Assembly (NCBI GenBank): GCA_025548565.1
Contig: JAJLPB010000003.1
Location: forward strand, 124,001-188,000
Source of the DNA: Rugamonas sp. A1-17
GTDB taxonomy: Bacteria > Pseudomonadota > Gammaproteobacteria > Burkholderiales > Burkholderiaceae_D
Reading direction: 5' to 3'
DNA: 64,000 nucleotides
In this document: positions 7,952-15,771 of the stretch, one piece after another
Layout: each line of letters opens with the position of its first letter
Numbering within the stretch: the stretch's first letter is position 1
The notes under the pieces: model-generated
Told to the model about the DNA's origin: nothing
The model's input: the letters and a program-made list of their open reading frames with translations, nothing else
The model's database searches: none
Translations under genes and position numbers: made by a program

Positions 7952-8167
7952 ATGAAGACACGCCACCACCACACACCTGTGCGCCGCTCCATGCCGGACC
8001 AGGCTCAGCCCATCCAGCGCAGCATGTATCACGGACCGATACCAAGCCATCCGGACTTCGCGGGAGGATTCTTCAACGTGATTGCGGGACTGCAGCATGC
8101 ACACCCATCCATCTGCCACATCCTGTCGCCGGTCGCTCAATGGGATTGCCAGGCCGGCTTCGATTAA
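7952..8167 (+). CDS. Putative precursor peptide 2 of the PatG-protease locus
   Basis: 71 residues. The ATG at 7952 has GCGAGGA 6 nt upstream, which favours it over an in-frame start at 7901. MPDQAQPIQRSM at residues 14-25 aligns with MPMQASPVHRTM of peptide 1, matching at 7 of 12 positions with conservative changes at several others. Residues 37-39 (AGG) precede FFNVIAG, which mirrors ASG-WWD in peptide 1. The presumed 32-residue core (40-71) has two Cys (SICHILSP, WDCQAG) that could form a disulfide or thioether. Its composition therefore differs from that of peptide 1 while the leader is kept. The function is inferred only. Confidence 0.6.
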   Translation: MKTRHHHTPVRRSMPDQAQPIQRSMYHGPIPSHPDFAGGFFNVIAGLQHAHPSICHILSPVAQWDCQAGFD

Positions 8168-8191
8168 GCGATTGCCAGAAAGGACGCCAGC

Positions 8192-9388
8192 ATGTCTGTC
8201 TATACCGTTTGCTTCAGCGGCACTGCCTGCACCCGCGATGAGGGAGAAAAGTCGCGCAAGGAAAGCGACCGCGACATCTACACCCCGGACACCGGCTACA
8301 TCCCGGTTCGCATCCACAAGGAAATCACAGGTACGCTCGAGCCCGGTCGTGCCAGCGCCAGCGTCCGGGGCGTCGGTGAAAACGATTGGGCCTCCCCTCG
8401 GGACGATAGCGAGCCGCTCAAGCTTGACGGCCCGCTCGATGTGCCACCCGATCTGCTCAAGTACGCCCAGCCGTACTCAGGCGGTAACCAGTTCTCCTAC
8501 CCAAGCCAGATTAATGGATGGGCCGCCGTCGCGCTCGCCCTGCACGGCGCCAATCTTGCGGCCGCCAGCGGCGCCGAGCAATACAATCTGATTGGCCATA
8601 GCCGGGGCGCGGCTGAATGTGTCATGGCCGCCTGGTTCCTGTACGCCTACGGTCGCCGGGACGTTACCGTCAACATCTTCGCGATCGACCCCGTTCCCGG
8701 TTCAGGCGAATGGTATGGCATCCTGACCCAGTTGCCCCCGAACGTCCTCAATTTCACCGGTATCTATGCCTGGGACCATGTGGGGGGACGTCTTGATCCC
8801 GGCTTCATGGCGCTGGTTCCCCGGCCCAACGCGCGCCAGTGCCAGGAAAACCAACCGCCGTTCAAACTAGGGACGACGTGGAAAACGTTAGCCGACCACA
8901 ATCAACGCGCCGACCCGCTGCAGCTCCAGGCAGGCCGCATGCAACCCAAGGGCTATCAGCTTTATGCTTGCCGGGGACGGCACGGTACAGTAACAGGCAA
9001 CATGACATCGGACGGCATGTACGATGCCAGCAAAGCCGATCCCAGCGTGGTCCCGGTACCGGAACTGATCTACAAACTGGCGCGGGAACATTTGTCCGAC
9101 TGGGGCACCTTGTTTGAAACCCCGTGCGCAGTGCAGACCAAGTCAGCCGAGTTGAGCGCAGCGATCCACAAGAATCATGCTACGTTCGACAAAATGGGGG
9201 GCGGAGCTAACCGAACAAGCACGCTGCCGTGGCGGCCTTTGGTGCGGCGTATTTCGTCAATTTCCGGCCTCAATCCAGCGAACTACTATTACCTGGAGGA
9301 CGTCGCGGGAGTGCCGCCGGCGCTATCCAACTATCCCGTCACGTCGGAACGAGATGGCAGAGGCTGGGTGGACTGGTCGTATCTGTAA
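8192..9388 (+). CDS. Uncharacterised alpha/beta-hydrolase-like protein
   Basis: 398 residues without signal peptide. The nucleophile elbow GHSRG places Ser137 as candidate nucleophile, preceded by EQYNLI, a beta strand and turn typical of lipase-like hydrolases. NIFAIDPVPG (an Asp after a strand) and a late His, for example in YACRGRHGTVTG, could complete a triad. The N-terminus (VCFSGTACTRDEGE) and DTGYIPVRIHKEI recall uncharacterised hydrolases of the DUF2235/DUF5621 kind, but I cannot assign the family firmly. The start has AAAGGA about 8 nt upstream and lies 24 bp after peptide 2, so it belongs to that operon. Roles in peptide hydrolysis, esterification or lipid cleavage are all possible. 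Its last 58 bp overlap the convergent kinase gene. Confidence 0.7.
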   Translation: MSVYTVCFSGTACTRDEGEKSRKESDRDIYTPDTGYIPVRIHKEITGTLEPGRASASVRGVGENDWASPRDDSEPLKLDGPLDVPPDLLKYAQPYSGGNQFSYPSQINGWAAVALALHGANLAAASGAEQYNLIGHSRGAAECVMAAWFLYAYGRRDVTVNIFAIDPVPGSGEWYGILTQLPPNVLNFTGIYAWDHVGGRLDPGFMALVPRPNARQCQENQPPFKLGTTWKTLADHNQRADPLQLQAGRMQPKGYQLYACRGRHGTVTGNMTSDGMYDASKADPSVVPVPELIYKLAREHLSDWGTLFETPCAVQTKSAELSAAIHKNHATFDKMGGGANRTSTLPWRPLVRRISSISGLNPANYYYLEDVAGVPPALSNYPVTSERDGRGWVDWSYL

Positions 9389-10221
9389 GTGTCAACGCCG
9401 ACGCCGCGCGGAATATCCCGCAAGTTGATGTCCAGCAGCTGCCGATAGAGCTGTTGGGCATCACCAGCGCGCTGACGGGGATCCTTATGCAATACTGTCC
9501 GCAATAACTCGCCCAACGGGTGCCCGATCAACGGGGCCGGCAGCGGCACCTCACCATCGGCGATCTGTTGCCGGTACAATCGTTCCACGTTTGGCCCGGC
9601 GAACACCGGCTGCCCGGTGAGACATTCGAGCCATACCAGTCCCCAGGCATATAAATCGAATTTGGTGCTCGGCGGTGCGCCGAGCAATTGTTCCGGTGCG
9701 CTATAAGCGGGAGAGAACAGCCTGCCGCCTGGCGTCCCCGGGGCCATCATCAGCGCACTACCGAGGTCAAATAGCTTGGCCCCCTCATCCACAATCATGA
9801 TGTTATGCGGCTTGACGTCGCAGTGTACGACGCCGCGTTCATGCAGATAAGTCAGCGCCTCCAGAACATGCAACATCGGCGCACGCGCGGTGATCGCAGC
9901 AATCGCCCCTTCCTTGATCAGATGCTCACGCAGCGTGCGGCCATGGAGCAATTCGAATACAGCGAAGTGCGCGCCCCAATCCAATAAAGCGGCCAGTTGT
10001 GGGTGCGCCAATTGCCGGTAAAGTGTAATCTCATCGTCAAATTGACGGGAATCCTGGTCTGTTTTGGGAAACTTGATAGCCACCAGTTCACCGTCCTCCT
10101 GACACCGCGCTTTGAATACGTGGCCGTATCCTCCTTCGCCCAATAGCTCAAGTACACGGTAGTGACGTTGAGCGATGCTGACAACGATGGAGCCAGCTAA
10201 TAGAGGAGAATGAGATGACAA
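9331..10221 (-). CDS. Hanks-type serine/threonine protein kinase
   Basis: 296 residues from a TTG start with AAGG upstream; no ATG or GTG is available nearby. The Gly-rich loop is LGEGGYGHVF, the ATP Lys is in VAIKFPK, and the catalytic loop is HCDVKPHNIM. The metal loop is DLG instead of DFG, and the activation segment ends SAPEQLLG. These make an active kinase likely. There is no membrane segment and no PASTA or other sensor domain, so it is soluble. It lies downstream of the FHA protein gene on the same strand (168 bp) and converges with the hydrolase gene with a 58-bp overlap. The probable substrate or partner is the FHA/winged-helix protein. The base composition is lower in GC than the housekeeping genes. 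Confidence 0.9.
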   Translation of the reverse strand: MSSHSPLLAGSIVVSIAQRHYRVLELLGEGGYGHVFKARCQEDGELVAIKFPKTDQDSRQFDDEITLYRQLAHPQLAALLDWGAHFAVFELLHGRTLREHLIKEGAIAAITARAPMLHVLEALTYLHERGVVHCDVKPHNIMIVDEGAKLFDLGSALMMAPGTPGGRLFSPAYSAPEQLLGAPPSTKFDLYAWGLVWLECLTGQPVFAGPNVERLYRQQIADGEVPLPAPLIGHPLGELLRTVLHKDPRQRAGDAQQLYRQLLDINLRDIPRGVGVDTYRYDQSTQPLPSRSDVTG

Positions 10222-10389
10222 TGCGGCCTTAGCGAAGTCCGGTCATAAAGACAGACTTTACTCAGGCCGCAATTGGCACTCAACCACGTCAAATAACAGC
10301 GATCAACGCGGGATAACGGCCAATATTATTGGGCTCGGCTACGCATAAAACTACTAACAAAATACGCGGCGCGGCAAACTATCGCGGAA

Positions 10390-11358
10390 TTATCCCGGAA
10401 CTGTTTGAAGCGGATCGAACCTGGCCTCCAACCGGGAACCCCTGATAATCTGGAAGCTGAAGTCACCAAAGCGTAATTCCCCGCGCCGCCTCTCAATGAA
10501 TCGCTCCCAACAGCGTTCAGCAGGAAGCGCGGTACTGATTTGATGACGCGCGCGGTGCAGCTGCATATTCAAATGTTTGGGCTCGAGCCTCAGCATTTCG
10601 GCAAGGCGCTCAGTTGCCAGCCACCCTTGGCTACGCACATCAAAGCCTCGTTGTGCATCGAGCAGGCGCTGGCGCGCCAGCGTCAGTATGCTGTAGTGAT
10701 GGCTGCGCTCGCCCAGCACCGCCTCGCCCCGACCAGTCTGAATGCGAAGCTCAACGTGCTCCTCGTTCTGGCTGACATCAAAACAAAACAAAATCTTCAC
10801 CGGTTCGCGTGCCAAGTCGACATCGAGCTTGACGGTCTCTTCAGCAGACATGCCGTTGATGTACCGCCAGGAATGCCGCCCCAAGGTCAACACGTCGCCG
10901 TCCCTTAGCTCATAGATGCCCGTATCGTCCTCCCATAGCCACTGCCCGCCGTCGTCCAAAAATATCATGACTTCAGGCTCATCCACGCTGGGCAAAAAAT
11001 GCAGTTCCCGTAGGCTGATTGGCTGGTGTAAAGAATCGAGCGGTAACAGCAGCGGACGTGGCGGATCCAGATTGATGACAGTCCAACTGCGTCGCCTGTC
11101 ACTTCCAAAATGTATGGTCTTTCCTTCGCTGATTTCAACACTGCCGTTCGGTACGACCACCTTCTGGTCAACAAAAGTACCGTTGCGGCTGTGGTCGAAT
11201 AATAGCCAGCTCTTGCCGTTCCACCTTATCGAAGCATGAATAAGTGACACATCTGCCTGGTCAAGCACGGTATCGGCCCGCCACAAGCTTCGTCCAAAAA
11301 GATGCAATGCGCGTAAAAAAAGAAGCTGTTTCGCGCCACTTTCTTGTAAGATCGCCAC
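10390..11358 (-). CDS. FHA-domain protein with C-terminal winged-helix-like region
   Basis: 322 residues from a GTG start with GAAGGA upstream. An N-terminal FHA domain (about residues 20-95) shows GRSLW, ADVSLIHASI and HSRNGTFVD, the phosphothreonine-binding loops. A second beta-rich section follows. The C-terminal 100 residues (ILTLARQRLLDAQ, QGWLATERLAEML, HLNMQLHRARHQI) resemble the winged-helix segment of FHA transcription factors found next to bacterial Ser/Thr kinases. It would be a phosphorylation-gated regulator of this locus, by inference. It is expressed ahead of the kinase gene. The coding sequence is distinctly AT-richer than its neighbours, suggesting acquisition by transfer. 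Confidence 0.8.
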   Translation of the reverse strand: MAILQESGAKQLLFLRALHLFGRSLWRADTVLDQADVSLIHASIRWNGKSWLLFDHSRNGTFVDQKVVVPNGSVEISEGKTIHFGSDRRRSWTVINLDPPRPLLLPLDSLHQPISLRELHFLPSVDEPEVMIFLDDGGQWLWEDDTGIYELRDGDVLTLGRHSWRYINGMSAEETVKLDVDLAREPVKILFCFDVSQNEEHVELRIQTGRGEAVLGERSHHYSILTLARQRLLDAQRGFDVRSQGWLATERLAEMLRLEPKHLNMQLHRARHQISTALPAERCWERFIERRRGELRFGDFSFQIIRGSRLEARFDPLQTVPG

Positions 11359-11614
11359 GTCATTGTCCTTCGCCAGATGTTAAATGAGTCACCTATAAGT
11401 AGATTCGCCATTCGGTCTGAATGGCGTCTGGATATCAATCCAATTCGCGATCGAAAAAATGGAGGCTGCCCGGAACAATCAACGTCGGTTCCGACTTTTG
11501 GAAGTTGGTTTTTTTTCCACTTTACACGTGGGCCATAGCCAACAATCTATTGAATTGTCACTTGAAGAAAATGCACATCTGGAACCGCGTGGTCGAGCGC
11601 GTGGCGCGTCCTAT

Positions 11615-12451
11615 TCACCGTCCGTCTTGTGGATGCAATTCGTGCAGCAGCGCCAGGCAGGCACGGGCCGCCGCGTTGTCGCGGTCCTTTTCCTCATGCC
11701 AGGCCGATACCGATACCGCGACGATGTTATGCCCCCGCAGTGAGCGGAACAGCGTCGCGATGTCCGCGTACTTGGGCCCCGATTTGACGTGGTATTTCAG
11801 CGCCGGGATTTCCGATTCGGCATCCATCACGTCGCTGTCGAAGTGCAGGTAGAGGCGCTCGTCAGAACTCAGGTGCTCGCCGATCCGGTCGATCGGGCAG
11901 ACGACGATGCCGGAGCTTCTCACCGCCTCCAGCTCACCCGGATCGAGGTCGCGCGCATCGGACAGGATCACCTGCCGCTCGGGGTAGGGCGTGACACCGA
12001 TGGCCGCCAGCATCGCACCGATGGCGTCGCGGCTTTGCCTGCGGCGGTCGCCGCGTCCCACCAGTATGGCCAGCGGCATGCCGCCGAGGTATTTGGTCTG
12101 CGTGGTTGCCCAGGTATGGAAGTCGCCGTGCGCGTCGAGCCACAGGATCCGCTCCGGCGCGCGTCCGCTCCGTTGCAGGCCGCCCAGCATGCCCAGCGTG
12201 GACATGCAGTCGCCGGCGATGCTGACCGGAACCTTGCCCGCGTCGACGACCTGTTCGACACGCTCCGCCAATCCGGCGTAGATACGGCCCATCCTGCGCA
12301 GCTTCTCGTTCGGATCGGCCAGGGAGGTCTCGGTAAAATCCGGCACGTCGACCACGTCCCAGTCGTACCGGTCGAGTTCAGCGACGCGCCGCAGGCCGTC
12401 GCGGCGCTGGCCGATCAGGAACGGCACCAGCAGGTGATTATTCAAGTCCAT
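11615..12451 (-). CDS. Arginase/ureohydrolase-family protein
   Basis: 278 residues. The metal motifs DAHGDFHT and HFDSDVMD supply the Asp, His and Asp ligands of the arginase binuclear site. The first motif, normally GGDHS, reads AGDCMS here, replacing a His ligand with Cys, so metal content and activity may differ. SVSAWHEE corresponds to the C-terminal Glu region. The family includes arginase, agmatinase, formiminoglutamase and peptide arginases; the substrate is not assigned. ATG-12451 overlaps the end of the sulfotransferase gene by 10 bp, so it is the last gene of a three-gene operon. The frame is open to 12805, but that extension lies over the sulfotransferase gene and is not coding. 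Confidence 0.8.
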   Translation of the reverse strand: MDLNNHLLVPFLIGQRRDGLRRVAELDRYDWDVVDVPDFTETSLADPNEKLRRMGRIYAGLAERVEQVVDAGKVPVSIAGDCMSTLGMLGGLQRSGRAPERILWLDAHGDFHTWATTQTKYLGGMPLAILVGRGDRRRQSRDAIGAMLAAIGVTPYPERQVILSDARDLDPGELEAVRSSGIVVCPIDRIGEHLSSDERLYLHFDSDVMDAESEIPALKYHVKSGPKYADIATLFRSLRGHNIVAVSVSAWHEEKDRDNAAARACLALLHELHPQDGR

Positions 12452-13689
12452 GATTCCGGATCCATCGTGTAGCCCAGCCGCTCCATCATGGCCCGCACCG
12501 GCGCGCGCCGGCCCATGTCCAGCAAGGCCTGTTCGCGCTTGCGCCAGCGTTGCGCCGCAGGGATGTCGGTGGCCATTGTGACGGGCAGCCGCGCGGGCAG
12601 CGCGAGGCTGGAAAGGCCAAGCCAAGCGCCGATGCGTTCCAGCTGCGCCGCCGGACGTTCCATGAACTGCTCGAAGCCCAGGCGCAGCATCGGCACGCGG
12701 CTGGCAAGGATCGCTTCGTGCGACGCCAGCCACTGGTTCAGGCAGACGTCGCCCAGGGTGGATTGGGTGAACTGGCGCCAGTTGGGCGGCAGGTCGAACT
12801 TCCACCAGCGCTGGCCGAACGGCGTGGCGTCCGAGTAGCCGCGTATCCGCAACGTGGTGCCGGTCCGCGCCAGGTCCTGCGCGAAGAAGCCCTTTGGCGA
12901 CAGCCAGCCATCCATCAAACCGTTGACCGATTGCGCATAGCCCCGGCTGAGGTGGATGTAGTCGATCTCGGCGCGCGGGAACAGCTGCTCGTGGATGCCG
13001 ATGCGGTAGGCGTCGCTCGGCGATTTGAACAGCAGGACCTTGCTGGCGGCATCGTCGATCGTGAACGCTCGGCGGAAGCTGCGCGGCAGCACGAAGGGCG
13101 GCTCTTCGATCTTCAGCGGCTCATCGTAATAGCCGCTGGCGCCCAGACCAAAATCGCGCAGCGACGATGACGACTGCATGTCGTAAAAATTCATGCGCCA
13201 TGGCTCGTCGCGAAACACGGCCGCCAATATCGCTTGTTGCAGCGCGGCGTCGGTATGCTGATTGCCGCGCATGGCTTCGTCCAGCGCCGCGTCGAGTTTG
13301 CGCAGTTGCGCGGCCTCAATGAACCACAGCGGGAACTGCAGCAGCAGGCGCCGTCGCCAGCGTATCTTCAACTGATCCAACGGCGGCAGGCCCGGACTGG
13401 GCACGGTGAGGTCGGCGAACAGATTGTCGGCCAGCGCGTCCGGCTGGGCCAGGGCGTCGATGGCGTCGCTGTCGGAGTTCAGGCCGAAGCCATTGTGGGT
13501 GAGCGGCAGATAGGGCTCCATCTCGCCGTCGAGCGAGGCGACGTCGGGATGCTCCGCCAGCACGTGCTTGATCAAGCTGGACCCCGAGCGCGAGTTGCTG
13601 AGTATGACCGCGACCCGCCGGACCTCAAGGCGCCACGGCGCATGCGCGACCTCGCGCAGGCCGGCGATGGTCTTGAGGACGTCGTTCAT
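12442..13689 (-). CDS. Sulfotransferase-family protein
   Basis: 415 residues. The 5'-phosphosulfate loop is VAVILSNSRSGSSLIKHVL near the N-terminus, and a 3'-phosphate-binding segment is IHLSRGYAQSVNGLM. This is the layout of PAPS-dependent sulfotransferases, which sulfate lipids, sugars or small molecules. There is no signal peptide. ATG-13689 overlaps the methyltransferase stop by 4 bp, and its own stop overlaps the arginase start. The frame continues open to 13920, but that part lies over the methyltransferase. The acceptor is unknown; the company of a methyltransferase and an arginase-family enzyme suggests tailoring of a small molecule or peptide. Confidence 0.82.
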   Translation of the reverse strand: MNDVLKTIAGLREVAHAPWRLEVRRVAVILSNSRSGSSLIKHVLAEHPDVASLDGEMEPYLPLTHNGFGLNSDSDAIDALAQPDALADNLFADLTVPSPGLPPLDQLKIRWRRRLLLQFPLWFIEAAQLRKLDAALDEAMRGNQHTDAALQQAILAAVFRDEPWRMNFYDMQSSSSLRDFGLGASGYYDEPLKIEEPPFVLPRSFRRAFTIDDAASKVLLFKSPSDAYRIGIHEQLFPRAEIDYIHLSRGYAQSVNGLMDGWLSPKGFFAQDLARTGTTLRIRGYSDATPFGQRWWKFDLPPNWRQFTQSTLGDVCLNQWLASHEAILASRVPMLRLGFEQFMERPAAQLERIGAWLGLSSLALPARLPVTMATDIPAAQRWRKREQALLDMGRRAPVRAMMERLGYTMDPESWT

Positions 13690-14378
13690 ACGCGCTTGGC
13701 TTGAGGCGATCGCTTGATGAGAAATGCGTAGAATTCCTTGGTCTCGTCGGCGCGCGCGCTGGCCATCAGGCGCATGCTGTAGCCGTTTTCCTTGGCCAGC
13801 TCGCGCACTTCCTTCACCGCGCCGAAATTGGAATGCGCGAAGTAGATGCGGCCGTCCGGCTTCAGGTATTTGCCGACCTGCTCGAAGAAGCGGGTATTGG
13901 TATGGAAGTCGGTGTCCCATTGCGAACGGGCGACGACGTCGTGCGCCTCCTTGTTGCGAAAGGGGAGGTTGGCGGTGATGACGTCGAACTGCTCGCCGCC
14001 GACGCCGTCGAACAGGCTCGATGAGCGCACTTCCATGATGTCGCCGAAGCCGTGCGCCTCCGCGTTGTGGCGGGCGCTCTTCAGCGCTGCGGGGTTGATG
14101 TCGACCGCCAGCACGCGCGACGCGCCGGCGTAGCAGGCGAATACCGCGATCACGCCGGAGCCGGTGCCGACATCAAGTACACTGTCGCCCGCCTTCACGC
14201 GCAAGGCGCGCACCAACGGCTGGCTGTCGGTGTAGGGCCAGAAGGTGTTGGGAAAAACGTGGAAATCCTTGCCCAGATAGCGTAAGGTCTTGCCGTCCTC
14301 GGGTACTATCTTGAAAGCCTTTTGGCGGTTCTTCTGCCAACGGTCGATGTGCGCATTCTTGCTTAGGGAATTGTCCAT
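13686..14378 (-). CDS. Class I SAM-dependent methyltransferase, HemK/small-subunit type
   Basis: 230 residues. Motif I is VLDVGTGSGVIAVFA, the acidic residue follows in VLAVDINPAAL, and motif IV reads NLPF rather than the NPPY of glutamine methyltransferases. The family acts on protein amides, nucleobases or small molecules, and the substrate here is unknown. ATG-14378 is chosen because AAAGGTGA stands 5 nt before it; a GTG three codons upstream is inside that ribosome site. It is the first gene of the methyltransferase-sulfotransferase-arginase operon and divergent from tolB across 115 bp. Confidence 0.85.
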   Translation of the reverse strand: MDNSLSKNAHIDRWQKNRQKAFKIVPEDGKTLRYLGKDFHVFPNTFWPYTDSQPLVRALRVKAGDSVLDVGTGSGVIAVFACYAGASRVLAVDINPAALKSARHNAEAHGFGDIMEVRSSSLFDGVGGEQFDVITANLPFRNKEAHDVVARSQWDTDFHTNTRFFEQVGKYLKPDGRIYFAHSNFGAVKEVRELAKENGYSMRLMASARADETKEFYAFLIKRSPQAKRV

Positions 14379-14493
14379 TTCTGTCACCTTTCGGATGAAG
14401 GAACAACAATCGTGGCGGCGTGAGGCCGCCTTCAGGGATGCAAGAGTGGATACTACTCCGATAATTTATCGTTGGATAATCAAATTGAATGCT

Positions 14494-15771
14494 ATGAAAA
14501 AACTGAGTCACTATCTGATTTATACCGGCCTGTCCCTTGCCGTTGTCACGCACGCCGCGCAGGCGCAGATGCGGATCGAGATCAGCGGGGTTGGTAGCAA
14601 CCAGATTCCGGTCGCCGTCGCCGGCTTTGCCGATGAGATGCTGGCGCCCCAGCAGATCTCCGCCATCATCAAGGCCGACCTGGGTCGCAGCGGATTGTTC
14701 AACGTGATCGACGCCGGCACCGTCAATGACATCAACAACATCGACTACGCCGGCTGGAAGGCCAAGGGCGCCGACGCGCTGGTGGTGGGCACCGTGTCCG
14801 CGCTGGCGGATGGCCGCTACGACGTGCGCTACAAATTGTTCGACACGGTCAAGGCCAGCCAGCTGTCGCGCCAGGACCAGTCGGTGCCCGCGCCGGCGGC
14901 CCGCCTGGCGGCGCACAAGATCGCCGACGATGTGTTCTTCAAGCTCACCGGCGTGCCCGGCGCGTTTGCCACACGCGTGGCCTACATCAAGCAGGAGGGC
15001 AGCCGCTACAAGCTGGCCGTGGCAGATATTGACGGCGAGGGCGAACAAACGGCCCGCGTGTCGAACGACCCCATCATCTCGCCGGCCTGGTCGCCGGATG
15101 GCAGCAAGGTCGCCTACGTGTCGTTCGAGCAGAAAAAGCCGGTGGTATATGTGCAGAACCTGGCCACGCAGGCGCGCACCGTGGTCGCCAATGAAAAGGG
15201 CAGCAACTCGTCGCCGGCATGGGCGCCGGATGGCAGCAAGCTGGCCGTGTCGCTGTCGATGGATGGGCACACGCAGATCTACACCGTCAACGCCAACGGC
15301 GGCGGCTTGCGTCGCATCTCCGACGGCACCGGCGCCGCCATCGACACCGAGGCGCAGTTCTCGGCCGATGGCCAGAGCATCTACTTCGTCAGCGACCGCA
15401 GTGGCGGTCCGCAGATCTACCGCATGAACGCGGACGGCAGCGACGCCAAACGGATCACCTTCGGCGGCAGCTACAACATCAGCCCGCGCATCTCGCCCGA
15501 CGGCACCACGCTGGCCTACATCTCGCGCCGCGAGGGCAACTACCAGCTGTACGTGATGGACCTGGCCACCGGGCAGGAAACGCGGCTGTCCGACAGCACC
15601 GACGATTTGTCGCCCAGCTTCGCGCCGAACGGCAAGTACATCATCTACGCCACCGAGGCGGCCGGCCGCAAATCATTGATGGTGGTGTCGGTGGATGGCC
15701 GCGTGAAGCAGCGCCTCACCGCGCAGGATGGCGACGTGCGGCAGCCGGTGTGGGGACCGTTCCTGCGCTAA
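14494..15771 (+). CDS. tolB: TolB-like periplasmic beta-propeller protein
   Basis: 425 residues with a signal peptide (KLSHYLIYTGLSLAVVTHAAQA, cleaved after AQA). The N-terminal TolB domain (about 25-160) is followed by repeated propeller blades, with SPAWSPDGSKVAYVS, SSPAWAPDGSKLAVS, SPRISPDGTTLAYIS and LSPSFAPNGKYIIYA. The C-terminus (VWGPFLR) is typical of TolB. TolB works with Pal and TolQRA in envelope constriction. None of tolQ, tolR, tolA or pal is adjacent, so this is either a displaced tolB or a second copy. The frame is open from 14290, but ATG-14494 begins the signal peptide. Its stop overlaps the convergent GGDEF gene by 4 bp. Confidence 0.88.
   Translation: MKKLSHYLIYTGLSLAVVTHAAQAQMRIEISGVGSNQIPVAVAGFADEMLAPQQISAIIKADLGRSGLFNVIDAGTVNDINNIDYAGWKAKGADALVVGTVSALADGRYDVRYKLFDTVKASQLSRQDQSVPAPAARLAAHKIADDVFFKLTGVPGAFATRVAYIKQEGSRYKLAVADIDGEGEQTARVSNDPIISPAWSPDGSKVAYVSFEQKKPVVYVQNLATQARTVVANEKGSNSSPAWAPDGSKLAVSLSMDGHTQIYTVNANGGGLRRISDGTGAAIDTEAQFSADGQSIYFVSDRSGGPQIYRMNADGSDAKRITFGGSYNISPRISPDGTTLAYISRREGNYQLYVMDLATGQETRLSDSTDDLSPSFAPNGKYIIYATEAAGRKSLMVVSVDGRVKQRLTAQDGDVRQPVWGPFLR

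Noticed and set aside
5550..11358. Classical cyanobactin or lanthipeptide cluster
   Set aside because: No YcaO cyclodehydratase, oxidase, LanM/LanL cyclase or HopA1-like lyase is present, and the kinase has no fused lyase or cyclase domain. The locus is described only as PatG-protease-based.
11359..11614. Small plus-strand frame in the AT-rich gap after the FHA gene
   Set aside because: It has no convincing ribosome site, runs into the antisense of the arginase gene and shows no recognisable features.
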